A stretch of DNA of 64,000 nt from CAVRXQ01 sp963831155 (GTDB taxonomy: Bacteria; Actinomycetota; Acidimicrobiia; Acidimicrobiales; Bog-793), in assembly GCA_963831155.1 (NCBI GenBank), contig CAWHOY010000008.1, forward strand, positions 310,001-374,000, given 5' to 3'. Made by a program: the position numbers and the translations under genes. The notes beneath the pieces were generated by a model. That model was given only the letters and a program-made list of their open reading frames with translations. It did no database searches and was not told where the DNA came from. Shown here in pieces: positions 48,301 through 56,035 of the stretch. Position 1 is the first letter of the stretch. Every line of letters begins with the position of its first letter.

Positions 48301-49154
48301 TCATGGACGAAGCGCTGCTGTTTCTCGGGCGGACGAGCGAGGCGACGCACCTCCCGCTCGCTCTCGAGATCTACGAACGGCTCGGCGACCGCCGATTGAT
48401 CGGCGTAGCGCTCAGCAACCTCGGCCTTCTTGCATTCTTCGAGGGCCGCTGGGACGAGGCCGTACGCCTCCTTCGCCGTGCTGCTGATGTCTCCCTGAGT
48501 GCGGGTGACATCGGGAGCGCGGCGATGGCTGAGATGAACATCGGCGAGATACGCGGCAATCAGGGGCATCTCGACGAAGCGAACGCCGCGCTTCGGCGCG
48601 CGACGCGAACTTTCCAGGGCCTCGGCTATTCGACCTTGGAGCTCGCCGCCATCACCCAGCTCGGCCGGGTCGCCGCGGCGTCGGCTGCTTACGAGGAGGC
48701 CCTCGCCCTCTTGAGCGGGGCGATCGCCCTCGAGGACCCGGCCGGGGGGCCGTTGGCGGGCATCGAGGCGCGGGGCTTCCTCGCAGAGGCGCACCTCCTC
48801 GCCGGCCGCCTATCAGAAGCGCGCGACGTCGTCGCTGCGGCGCGCGCCCGAGCCGGATCGGCCCTCGACGGCACCCCCGCCGGGGTGTTGCTCGACCGTG
48901 TCGAGGCGAGCGTCCGCGCCGCGGCGGGAGAGCGTGCAGGGCTGATCGACCAGATCGACCGAGCGCTTCCCGTCGCGCGGGCGACGGGAACCTATTTCGA
49001 GCTGGTGATGCTCCTCGTTCTACGCGGTTCGCTCGAGGGCGAAGCCGAACCGCCCGAGCTGATCGAGGAACGGAACAAGCTCCTCGATCAGCTCGGTGTC
49101 GTCGCGCTCCGTGCCCTACGTGCGACCCCCCGAGAGACGGTGCCTGTGCACTGA
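45336..49154 (+). CDS. Tandem class III nucleotidyl cyclase with AAA ATPase and TPR-like repeats
   Basis: A 1272-residue protein. Cyclase domain 1 (about residues 33-200) has both metal-binding Asp residues (Asp40 in FVDISGFT, Asp90 in KFGGDALLLLF) but lacks the transition-state Asn/Arg. Domain 2 (about 245-420) lacks the first Asp (it reads AFVKYKGVDD) but keeps Asn367 and Arg371 in GDTVNLAAR. A P-loop ATPase follows (Walker A EGDRGLGKS at 461-469), then about 500 residues of helical repeats. The two half-sites could build one catalytic centre, as in animal soluble adenylyl cyclase. ATP or GTP specificity is not certain. GTG 45336 has GGGGGAG 8 bases upstream; GTG 45273 is an alternative. 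Confidence 0.82.
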   Translation: MGRPIVSDLDPFLPRPAVEWDLSSAGRLWREIDATLCFVDISGFTALSERLARRGRVGTEQLTEVLNHVFSRMLAIAAEQGGSLLKFGGDALLLLFPGADHQVCAVNAAVAMRAALRDAQRTQLAAGRLNLRMSVGIHSGTVHLFMVGSSHRELLISGRAASATVKMEQTAEAGEIVVSGATASALGPGTVGAAKDAGFLVRTRRVVTGGPGPLPIRQVPRDAVAMRLPLGLRAHLGSAAIESEHRLATVAFVKYKGVDDLLADEGPESTAAVLDETIASVQAAVDAERVTFLASDLDNNGGKIILVAGVPTAGDDDEGRMLRALRCIADAPLRLGVQIGVNRGHVFAGEIGAEFRRTFTVMGDTVNLAARLMASAPPGAIFSTASVLDRSQTLFATEVVPPFHVKGKSEPVQAYAVGTAQGVNPEVRSKLPFVGRRAEMEQLDAAFASAESAKGRVVVIEGDRGLGKSRLIEEFRARHPDAVPLLLQGEPYGDGTPYLPFRRSLRALLGVSTDDAQLAAEQLDELVGGLGPEIRPFAPLLAPLADVEMAETPESAAIAPEFHRDRTADLLVRLFDALVCPTFLVLAEDAHWFDEATSGVAERLATAALSRRWLVVVNRRKFAGGLRPPADQTIELSPLEEGTAHELIAAATAAAPLRPHENDVIVARSGGSPLFLEELVRFARVSGTDSLPESLDAVANTDIDTLAPRARQVLRQAAVLGRSFEAQLLSEVLESEGLEFDAAVRRELSDYLVGSGDERLHFRHALLREAAYEGLSYKRRRELHSSAGRIIERRAGSELESRADALSLHFSRAQEWDKTWSYARLAGRRAQQMFAPGEAALQFERAVEASRFLPGLPAEAVASEWTELGDARLWLGYYRQAEDAYRRAASMVFADPLAWAANMEKSARVVGEYQRRYRWSIRLLHRALARLESEAPDGADAIAVQLLVREAEVRARQGRLHDCLNLSRQVVERAQSIGELRATARAYALMDEALLFLGRTSEATHLPLALEIYERLGDRRLIGVALSNLGLLAFFEGRWDEAVRLLRRAADVSLSAGDIGSAAMAEMNIGEIRGNQGHLDEANAALRRATRTFQGLGYSTLELAAITQLGRVAAASAAYEEALALLSGAIALEDPAGGPLAGIEARGFLAEAHLLAGRLSEARDVVAAARARAGSALDGTPAGVLLDRVEASVRAAAGERAGLIDQIDRALPVARATGTYFELVMLLVLRGSLEGEAEPPELIEERNKLLDQLGVVALRALRATPRETVPVH

Positions 49155-49155
49155 G

Positions 49156-49175
49156 GACCGCGCACGTGCGCGGTC
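49156..49175. terminator. Perfect 20-base palindrome between convergent genes
   Basis: The sequence has an 8-bp stem (GACCGCGC with GCGCGGTC) and an ACGT loop, and the whole 20 bases are an inverted repeat. It fills the 22-base gap between the cyclase stop (49154) and the Ig-repeat protein stop (49177), so it can serve as a shared terminator for both strands. The core ACGT also gives it the look of a regulator-binding site. Confidence 0.7.
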
Positions 49176-49176
49176 G

Positions 49177-52155
49177 TCAGCCATGGTTGAACGTGACGTC
49201 CCCCGAGCCGTAGATGGTCTCCACGATGTTCGTGTACTCCGTTCCACCGCTCGTCACATAGGAGTACGAAGCGCCCTCCGAGCACCAGGTATTGAGAGGC
49301 GGTGTGGCAGGTGGCGTGCCCGAAGGACACGCGAGCACCGGTACTGCGGTGCTTCCGGGGGGACCGATCGTCACCGAGGCGGGTTGGCACGTCGGTGGGC
49401 TCGTCGACGCGTACGGTACGCAGTAGGCGAGGTTGCCCCAATTGATGTTGAGAGTCGCCGTGTACATCGACGTCTCGTCCGTGGGCGTGGTGAATGTCAC
49501 CGTTGCTGTTCCACCGTTACCTGTTTTGGATGTCGTGGATGTCGTGAAGCCCAAGAAGCTCTTGTCTCCCGAGTCCAGTTGCAGCGATGCCGTGACCTCG
49601 GAAACGCCCTGCGGGGTCGCCGTCAGCTGTGCGCTCTGTGACGTGATATCCAGGCTGAAGTCCTGGGTGGCCGTGCCTGCCGCGTTGGTGGCGTTGATGC
49701 ACACGGGATAGGGGGTGGTGCTGCCGTCGGTCGACGCGGGCATGCCGGCCATCGTCGCGGTGCCGTCCCCGTTGTCCGTGAAGAAGGTCGGGCTGGTCTG
49801 GGTGGCGAGATCGGTGGGCAAGTCCGTCGTGCATCCAGTGAAACCGTTGTCGTTCAACGTTGGGGTCGGATAACCCGAGGTCGTCACCCCCGCCGTTGGG
49901 GGACCGAAGGTGAAGGAGTCCCCTGCCGGAACGATGACGTTGTCCGTGCTCGTGATGGCGGGGGCTTGATCGACGGTGAGCATGAACGTCTGCGTGGACG
50001 TATACGTGGTCGTGCCGATCGTGTTGGCGGCGGTGATGCAGATGGGGTAGAGACCGCCGGTGTCGATCGCTGGCGTACCGGCGATCGTCGCCGTGCCGTT
50101 GCTGTTGGCAGTGAAGGTCACGCCGTTGGGCAGCGACGTAGCCGCGGTGCATCCGGTTGAGCCGGTGTCACTGAGCGTCGGGACCGGGTTGCCTGTCGTA
50201 GTCACGGTGAACGAGCTGCCCGCCACGCTCGTGGTTCCAGCATCCGAGCTGCCGGCGGTGAAGGTGGCCCCAGCGACGCCGACATTCGAATCGGTGCTCG
50301 TGATGACCGGCGCTTGGGCGATCGTCAGCGTGAACGTCTGCGTGGCTACGAACGTCGACGGGGACAATGCGCCAAACGGGACAAACGTGTTGGTGGCGGT
50401 GAGACACACGCTATAGGTGCCCTCGGTGCCGTTCGCAGGCGTGCCGGCGATCGTCCCCATGCCGCCTCCCTCGTCGGTGAAGGTCACGCCGCTCGGCAGT
50501 GACGAGCATCCACTGCCGGTCACGACGCTGAGCGCCGGCGCAGGATCGCCGGCGGCGGTCACGGGGAAGCTGCCGTTCTGGCCCATCGTCATGGCGCCTG
50601 AAGGGTTGCTCGTAAACGTCGCGGCAGCCGCGTTCGTGAAGGACGGAGCCTGGTCGACTGTCAGCGTGAACGTCTGCGTGGCCGGATAGGTGGCTGGCGG
50701 CGTGCCGAACGTGTTGGAGGCTGTAATGCACACGGTATAGGTGTAAGGACCGCTAGAGGTGCCAGCAGAAGCGGTGCTCGCTGCTGGCGTACCGGTGATC
50801 GTCGCGGTGCCGTTGCTGTTGGGGGTGAAGGTCACGCCGGTCGGCAGTGACGACTCGGGGCACCCAATGAAACCGGTGGTGTCGCTGAGCGTTGGGTTCG
50901 GGAAGCCGGTTGTCGTCACGGTGAAGGTACCGGGGCTGCCGGCGGTGAAGGTCGTGTTGTTCGCACTTGCGATGCCAGCCCCCTGGTCGACCGTGAGCGT
51001 GAACGTCTGCAGGGCAGTGCCAGCGTCATTGGAGGCGTTGATGCAGAAGATGTAGGTGTAAGGGCCGCTAGGACTCGTGATCATGAATGCAGACGTACTG
51101 GCGATCGTTGCGGTGCCGGGGTCAGTGGTGCTGGGGGTGAAAGTCAAACCACTCGGCAGTGTCGAAGGAGTGCACGAGGCTTGGGAGCCCTTGGCAGCGA
51201 ACGCGGCGTCGCTGAGCGTTGGGGTCGGGTAGCCGGTCGAGGACACCGTGAAACTGCCTGCGGTCCCGGCAAAGAAAGTCGCGCTGTTGTAGCTGGTGAT
51301 CGCGGGGGTCGAATCGAGGTAGAAGGTCGGTACCGCCTGGTCGTCGTTGTCGTTGTCGTTGTCGCAGCTCGGGCCGACGACAGAAGCAGATCCCGATTTG
51401 ACTTGGATCTCGAGCTGGTCGAACTGGGCGGCCGCCGAGACGACGCCGGTGCTGATGACTGGGCAGTCGGTCGTGTCGCCCGGAGATTCCTGACCACCGG
51501 GCGGAAGCTTGAAGGACACCGTGTCGACGGTCGTCTCCACGCCTCCCGACATCTGCCGAAGGATCAAGGTGCCCGAAGTGGACGCGGAGAACGAGTTGTT
51601 CTTCAGCGGGATCGTTGCCTCGCTGAAGAGTCGCCCTGATGTCAACGAGTTCGATTGACCAACGCTGAAGATCAACCCCTCGTCGGGCACGATCGTTTCA
51701 CCCGTGGATGTTCTGGAGTTGAAACACACTCCGGTTTCCGCCACCCCACCCGTCACTTCACTGCCGACCGACGCTGACTCTTCTGAGCTGGTGGAGTAGT
51801 AGGCGGCGCTGAGCGGGAGCAGAGGTGAGGTCGGATTCGAGAGCTTCGAACTCTCGCAAGCGCCACTGCCGACCGAGAGAGACTGCGTCTGATCGACACC
51901 GTTCGCCCCTTCGTACTCGACGTACGGAGCGACGTTCCCGTGATTGCTCGTCTGGACGAAGACGATCTTGTCCTGGGTGGCCCCCGAGGACGCGGTAGCA
52001 GTGGTGACGGGCACGGCGATGCTCGCGCCGACGATCAGAGCGCCCAGTGCCGCGAAACGCCGCCGTTTCGGGGCTGGCTTCATCTGACGCCACCCGCAGT
52101 CGGCTCCTGTTTGGCGCAGGTGCGCGGGAATCGCCCTTTTCGTGAACCCCTTCAT
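49177..52155 (-). CDS. Secreted protein with Ig-like (He_PIG type) repeats
   Basis: A 992-residue exported protein of unknown function. A signal peptide is seen after a basic stretch (PAPKRRRF), with core LGALIVGASIAVPVTTATA. From about residue 300 there are five repeats of roughly 95-130 residues, each with a pattern like FTVTTTGFPNPTLSD followed by LPTGVTFTPNSNGTATITGTP and ending with TQTFTLTVDQ. They match putative Ig (He_PIG) modules of cell-surface proteins. An Asp-Asn alternation (CDNDNDNDDQ) lies just before the repeats. No LPXTG or membrane anchor is present. ATG 52155 has GAGGGGGG upstream; an internal ATG 52083 would give a more compact signal peptide. Confidence 0.78.
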   Translation of the reverse strand: MKGFTKRAIPAHLRQTGADCGWRQMKPAPKRRRFAALGALIVGASIAVPVTTATASSGATQDKIVFVQTSNHGNVAPYVEYEGANGVDQTQSLSVGSGACESSKLSNPTSPLLPLSAAYYSTSSEESASVGSEVTGGVAETGVCFNSRTSTGETIVPDEGLIFSVGQSNSLTSGRLFSEATIPLKNNSFSASTSGTLILRQMSGGVETTVDTVSFKLPPGGQESPGDTTDCPVISTGVVSAAAQFDQLEIQVKSGSASVVGPSCDNDNDNDDQAVPTFYLDSTPAITSYNSATFFAGTAGSFTVSSTGYPTPTLSDAAFAAKGSQASCTPSTLPSGLTFTPSTTDPGTATIASTSAFMITSPSGPYTYIFCINASNDAGTALQTFTLTVDQGAGIASANNTTFTAGSPGTFTVTTTGFPNPTLSDTTGFIGCPESSLPTGVTFTPNSNGTATITGTPAASTASAGTSSGPYTYTVCITASNTFGTPPATYPATQTFTLTVDQAPSFTNAAAATFTSNPSGAMTMGQNGSFPVTAAGDPAPALSVVTGSGCSSLPSGVTFTDEGGGMGTIAGTPANGTEGTYSVCLTATNTFVPFGALSPSTFVATQTFTLTIAQAPVITSTDSNVGVAGATFTAGSSDAGTTSVAGSSFTVTTTGNPVPTLSDTGSTGCTAATSLPNGVTFTANSNGTATIAGTPAIDTGGLYPICITAANTIGTTTYTSTQTFMLTVDQAPAITSTDNVIVPAGDSFTFGPPTAGVTTSGYPTPTLNDNGFTGCTTDLPTDLATQTSPTFFTDNGDGTATMAGMPASTDGSTTPYPVCINATNAAGTATQDFSLDITSQSAQLTATPQGVSEVTASLQLDSGDKSFLGFTTSTTSKTGNGGTATVTFTTPTDETSMYTATLNINWGNLAYCVPYASTSPPTCQPASVTIGPPGSTAVPVLACPSGTPPATPPLNTWCSEGASYSYVTSGGTEYTNIVETIYGSGDVTFNHG

Positions 52156-52199
52156 CTGTCCCCCCTCGCCGTTGGCCACCCACGGCACAAGTGCGGCGG

Positions 52200-52227
52200 A
52201 TGCTACCGGCCGGCCTCTTTGCGGTAA
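52200..52227 (-). promoter_or_regulatory. Possible promoter of the Ig-repeat protein
   Basis: On the minus strand TTACCG and TAGCAT are 16 bases apart, about 45-75 bases upstream of ATG 52155. The -10 box matches at four of six positions. The 225-base region upstream of the gene is otherwise without recognisable features. Confidence 0.4.
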
Positions 52228-52380
52228 ATGGGCGTCCGCTGTTTCGCGGAATTGCTCGGCCACAAACACGGCTTTGTTGACGCTGCGCGCTTGCGTGCTC
52301 ACGCGTTGTGAAGGAATGCGCGTGGCCGGCACCTCGTGGTGCGACACGATGAGTTCACCGCGGGGCGAAATAGGTGACGC

Positions 52381-53229
52381 TCAGATATCGAGAACTCTCC
52401 CGACTGCGGCGCCTTCAACGAGTGAAGGGGCGCTGCGGTAGCGCTCGACGATCGCATCGATCTCGTCGTCGGTGCGCTCGGGATGATGATGGGTGAGCAG
52501 GACGCGTTCGACCTCGGCCACCTCCGCAAGCGTGACCGCATAGCTGGCCGACGAATGATGCACATTCGATCGGCTCGCCAGTTCTTCGTCGGTGTACTGG
52601 GCGTCGTGGAATACGGCGGCACAACCCCGGGTCAGCGCGAGCGCATCGGCGTGGTACGGACCGAGCCCGGACGGTCCTGACCCGAGGCGCACAGGAGCGT
52701 GGTCGGCGAGGTAGGCGACACTCGCGCCACCGTCTGAGATCCGGAAGCCGAAGGTCGAGCCGTCGCCGTGGGGGATCTCCCGGACGGACACCGAGAATCC
52801 CTCGACCTTGATCTCACCCGCCTCGAGCCGTTGGAACTGCCAGGACCCCGCGAGCTGGCTAGGGGTGATCGGGAAGAACGGCGGCGAGAGGAACCGCTCG
52901 ATGCTCGCTTCGACGTCCTGAGTCGGCGCGAACAGATCGACCCGTGATCGGGCGTGGTTTCCTGCGCCAAAAAAAGGGATGCCTTGGGTGTGAGCGAAGT
53001 GCAGGTGGCTGAGCAGGATCGCGCCCGCGAACGGCTCGGACCCAAAGATCGTCGACTGCGGTTGGAAGAAATCGCCGACGATACGAATGCCCGATCCGGC
53101 GTCGAGGATAAGGCTCGGACGTTCCCCGTCGTGGGCGAGCGCGACGCACGACGTGTGTCCGCCGTACCGAAAAAAGGCCGCTCCGGGTGCCGGGGTCGAT
53201 CCCCGGACCCCACACACCCAGATCCGCAC
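52381..53229 (-). CDS. MBL-fold metallo-hydrolase with an altered metal motif
   Basis: A 282-residue metallo-beta-lactamase-fold protein, closest in pattern to small phosphodiesterase/RNase Z-like hydrolases. It starts MRIWVCGVRGSTPAPG, then RYGGHTSCVAL and LILDAGSGIR. The usual HxHxDH reads HLHFAHTQG here, with the Asp replaced by Ala. Later ligands look intact: HDAQYTDEE and LLTHHHPERTDDEID. The enzyme may bind one metal or have lost activity. GTG 53229 is the start. It lies 87 bases downstream of the AraC gene on the same strand. Confidence 0.8.
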   Translation of the reverse strand: MRIWVCGVRGSTPAPGAAFFRYGGHTSCVALAHDGERPSLILDAGSGIRIVGDFFQPQSTIFGSEPFAGAILLSHLHFAHTQGIPFFGAGNHARSRVDLFAPTQDVEASIERFLSPPFFPITPSQLAGSWQFQRLEAGEIKVEGFSVSVREIPHGDGSTFGFRISDGGASVAYLADHAPVRLGSGPSGLGPYHADALALTRGCAAVFHDAQYTDEELASRSNVHHSSASYAVTLAEVAEVERVLLTHHHPERTDDEIDAIVERYRSAPSLVEGAAVGRVLDI

Positions 53230-53316
53230 CGAGGCAGTCTTTCATGACCAGCGTCGCGCCAGGCACGGCGGATTACGCGTACCGACGCGGCGCCGCAACG
53301 CGTCTCGTCTGGGCGA

Positions 53317-54072
53317 TCAGTCCTTGAAGTAATGCCGCGGGGTCGAACCGGTCTCGCGTCGGAACGCGGCGATGAACGCGCTCGTCGTCGTGTAGCCGAC
53401 ACGCGCCGCGACCCGACTGACCGGAGTCCCTGCTGCGAGGTCCGGAGCTGCTGCCTGCAACCGGGCGAGGGTGCGCCACCGCCCGAAGCTGACCCCGGTC
53501 TCGGCAAAGGCGCGAGCGAGCGTGCGCGCGCTCGCGCCCACGAGCTGGCCCCACGCGGCGAGGTTTCGCGGATCGGCCGGGTCGGCGACGATCGCCCGCG
53601 CGACGTCGAGGGCGCGTTCATCGGTCGGCATCCGCAACTCGATCGCCGAGGTCGGCAGAGGAGAGATGACGTCGAGCAGGACCATTTCAGCGCGGGTTGT
53701 CGCCTCCGGATCGAGCGGCGCGTCGGCGAGATAGCTAATGAGCTCCGCGAGCAAACGATCTGCGCCGATCGGTGTCGGGCGGCTGAAGTTGAACGGTGAT
53801 CGGTCGGGGTTGATGTACGCCGTGCGCATGATCGCTGGCCCCGACGATTTCGTCTCGTGGCGAACGCCCGCCGGGATCCACAGCGCCCGCGTCGGCGGCA
53901 GCACCCAGGTTTCCGCCGCGCATTCGACGGTGAGCACCCCCTCGGACGCCCACGCGAGTTGATGATCGGCGTGAACGTGCGCGTCGAAGCAGGCACCGGC
54001 CTCCATCACGAACACGACGACGTCGAGCACGCGCCCGGCGGCCTCCCGCGAACGCTGTCCGTCCTGCGACAT
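53317..54072 (-). CDS. AraC family transcriptional regulator
   Basis: A 251-residue regulator. The N-terminal half is a cupin-type ligand domain (HVHADHQLAWASEGVLTVE, then WIPAGVRHE). The C-terminal half has two helix-turn-helix units: NLAAWGQLVGASARTLARAF and SRVAARVGYTTTSAFIAAFR, ending in TGSTPRHYFKD. ATG 54072 is chosen over an in-frame codon 25 residues upstream. It is divergent from the methyltransferase gene (46-base gap), so it may control that gene, the MBL gene behind it, or both. The ligand is unknown. Confidence 0.9.
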   Translation of the reverse strand: MSQDGQRSREAAGRVLDVVVFVMEAGACFDAHVHADHQLAWASEGVLTVECAAETWVLPPTRALWIPAGVRHETKSSGPAIMRTAYINPDRSPFNFSRPTPIGADRLLAELISYLADAPLDPEATTRAEMVLLDVISPLPTSAIELRMPTDERALDVARAIVADPADPRNLAAWGQLVGASARTLARAFAETGVSFGRWRTLARLQAAAPDLAAGTPVSRVAARVGYTTTSAFIAAFRRETGSTPRHYFKD

Positions 54073-54118
54073 TGTTTGGCAGCGTACGGTCTTGGCGCGC
54101 GTCCCGCCGATCCGTACC

Positions 54119-54727
54119 GTGAGCTTTGTGAACGACGAGCACGCCAAGCTCTGTGCGAGCCGGGAGTGGAGCGAGTGGGTTTGCGCCGAGGTGGTCTCGC
54201 CCCTGACTTCGGGTATCCACCTCGGTGCCGACGTCCTCGAACTCGGCCCCGGGCCCGGCGCCGTGACCGGATGGCTCGCCGACCACGTTCAACACCTCAG
54301 CTGCATCGAGTCTGATTCGGAAGCGGCATCGGCGCTTTCCGAACGATTCGCCGGTTGCAACGTCGAAGTCGTCGAAGGCGACGCGGCGGCGATGCACTTC
54401 GCTGACGCGTCGTTCGGAGCGGTGTGCTGCTTCACGATGCTCCACCACGTTCCGACGGCGCGCGAACAGAACGCGCTGTTGTCCGAGACGCTTCGTGTGC
54501 TGCGTCCGGGGGGAGTATTCGTTGGCGCCGACAGTCTGGCGAGTGATGATCTCCACCACTTCCACGTCGGGGACACGTACAACCCGGTCGAACCATCGGC
54601 GTTCCTCACGCGACTCCAGACGATCGGATTTCGTCGGATCACCTTGATGATCGACGATGACCTTCGCTTCATCGCGCACAAGCCCGAATCGGATTCCGAA
54701 GATGAGGCGCAGTGCGCCGACCGCTGA
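54119..54727 (+). CDS. Class I SAM-dependent methyltransferase
   Basis: A 202-residue protein with the Rossmann SAM-binding motif VLELGPGPGAVTGWLA near residue 40. The acidic end of strand 2 (CIESDSEAA), VVEGDAAAMHFAD, and the post-motif CCFTMLHHVP follow. The methylated substrate is unknown. GTG 54119 is taken as start; GTG 54128, three codons later, is nearly as good. No Shine-Dalgarno is visible, so initiation may be leaderless. Confidence 0.85.
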   Translation: MSFVNDEHAKLCASREWSEWVCAEVVSPLTSGIHLGADVLELGPGPGAVTGWLADHVQHLSCIESDSEAASALSERFAGCNVEVVEGDAAAMHFADASFGAVCCFTMLHHVPTAREQNALLSETLRVLRPGGVFVGADSLASDDLHHFHVGDTYNPVEPSAFLTRLQTIGFRRITLMIDDDLRFIAHKPESDSEDEAQCADR

Positions 54728-54769
54728 GCCCGATACGAGCGATCGCGACCGCAGAAAGGAGCAGAGCCG

Positions 54770-55267
54770 ATGACGCTTCCCTATGAAGAGCCGCTCGTCG
54801 TTCGCGCGCCCGGCGAGCGTGTGATTCCCGAGCCGGCGCGAAGGGGCGAACAAGGAGGCGAACCCTGTCGCATCTGCGCCGGGGAGACAACGAAGCCCGT
54901 CTGGTCCGACGAGAACTGGACGCTCCACCCTCCGGTCGGTGGGAGCCTCCCGGGCGCGGTCTGGCTCGCGAGCCGCGTGCATGTCGATTCGTTCTCCGAC
55001 CTGCCGCCTGAGCTCGCCTCGGATTTCGGCAAGGTCGCAGCGAGGATCGAGCGCGCCATCCTCTCGCTCGGTGAGATCGCCCGCGTCCATCTCAATCGAT
55101 GGGGAGATGGCGGAGCGCACTTCCACGTCTGGTTCATCCCGAGACCCCTTGGGATGCTCGAAGCACGCGGAATGATGCTGCCGATCTGGGAGGACGTGCT
55201 TCCGAACGTGTCCGACGAAGAGTTGCTCGAAGCGGCCGAGAAGATCGCGGCCGCGATGTCTCGGTGA
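54770..55267 (+). CDS. HIT-like protein with variant histidine motif
   Basis: A 165-residue protein with a HIT-like core. The histidine stretch is GGAHFHVWFIPRPLG: two His as in HIT enzymes, but Trp where the third His normally sits. A CRIC pair (PCRICAG) near residue 33 could bind zinc. NLNRWGDGG-like residues precede the motif and WEDVLP follows, a combination I associate with actinobacterial HIT-superfamily proteins of unknown role. It may bind nucleotides without the usual hydrolase chemistry. ATG 54770 has GAAAGGAG 7 bases upstream. It lies 42 bases after the methyltransferase. Confidence 0.65.
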   Translation: MTLPYEEPLVVRAPGERVIPEPARRGEQGGEPCRICAGETTKPVWSDENWTLHPPVGGSLPGAVWLASRVHVDSFSDLPPELASDFGKVAARIERAILSLGEIARVHLNRWGDGGAHFHVWFIPRPLGMLEARGMMLPIWEDVLPNVSDEELLEAAEKIAAAMSR

Positions 55268-55285
55268 TGGGGATGGGAGGTCGCA

Positions 55286-55510
55286 GTGATCAGTCCTTCA
55301 CTCTTTGGAAGCGGAATCGAACGGCGTACACGGGAGCTTCGTGGGTTGCCCGAGCCGCGGCCGGTCGAACGCGAGAGGAATCCTCGTCAGCGGCGGTCGC
55401 GGGGGTTGCTGCGTGTTGCGGTCGGGGCGCGGCTCATTTCCTGGGGCGAGTCACTCACGTGCGGGCTCTCCGAAACCGGCATCGGACCAGTCGGCCGTCA
55501 GCCGTGCTGA
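55286..55510 (+). CDS. Small basic hypothetical protein
   Basis: A 74-residue frame with GTG 55286 and a good GGGAGG Shine-Dalgarno five bases upstream. The protein is Arg-rich (SGIERRTRELRG, RRSRGLLRVAVGARLISWG) with one short hydrophobic stretch. It is not recognised. It follows the HIT-like gene after 18 bases and may be its operon partner. Short Arg-rich frames are common by chance in GC-rich DNA, so doubt remains. The rest of the gap up to 55594 shows nothing else. Confidence 0.45.
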   Translation: MISPSLFGSGIERRTRELRGLPEPRPVERERNPRQRRSRGLLRVAVGARLISWGESLTCGLSETGIGPVGRQPC

Positions 55511-55594
55511 GCCGCTCGGTCGCGCTGCACTCGGACGGGGCGTGACCCGGTTTCAGCTCGAAGGAGAGTAACCGTCCCGAAGAAGGTTCGCGTC

Positions 55595-56035
55595 TTAACT
55601 CGCGGAGGACTTCTGATAGCGGGCGACCGAGAACGCGAGGAGCAAGGGAATATCGATCGCGAACACGAGCAGGGACAGCGTGATGACGACGAGTGTCGCG
55701 CCGCGCGTGTGGTCGAAGACGAAGATGAACTCGAGCATCCCGCCGATTACGAGGTACGCGAGACCCGTCCAGCGCCCGACCAAAAAGAACGATTTCCACG
55801 CGAACGTACGCAGCCTCGCGACGATGAACACGTTCGCGACGAGCAACGCGCCGGCGGCGATGAGCAGGGCGAGCGACGGGGCGATCGACACATGCCTCGG
55901 CAGGCGTGCGGCGAGGTAGATGCCGCCGACAATCACCAACGCCATCGACAAGACACAGAGTTGAGCGACCGGCGGCAGTTTTTGCTCTGGAGTCGTCGAA
56001 TGCTCGACGAGGTGGGGTGTGGCGTCTGTGGTCAT
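55595..56035 (-). CDS. Small four-helix membrane protein
   Basis: A 146-residue integral membrane protein with four hydrophobic helices (about residues 26-46, 50-75, 82-107 and 113-137). It is not recognised. ATG 56035 overlaps the stop of the upstream membrane-protein gene as ATGA, so both are translated as a pair. The frame continues open far upstream, but that part is only a shadow of the neighbour. Confidence 0.7.
   Translation of the reverse strand: MTTDATPHLVEHSTTPEQKLPPVAQLCVLSMALVIVGGIYLAARLPRHVSIAPSLALLIAAGALLVANVFIVARLRTFAWKSFFLVGRWTGLAYLVIGGMLEFIFVFDHTRGATLVVITLSLLVFAIDIPLLLAFSVARYQKSSAS

Noticed and set aside
51341..51366. Short direct repeat as part of a CRISPR or tandem-repeat array
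   Set aside because: It is only three 6-base units in frame inside a gene, coding for alternating Asp and Asn.
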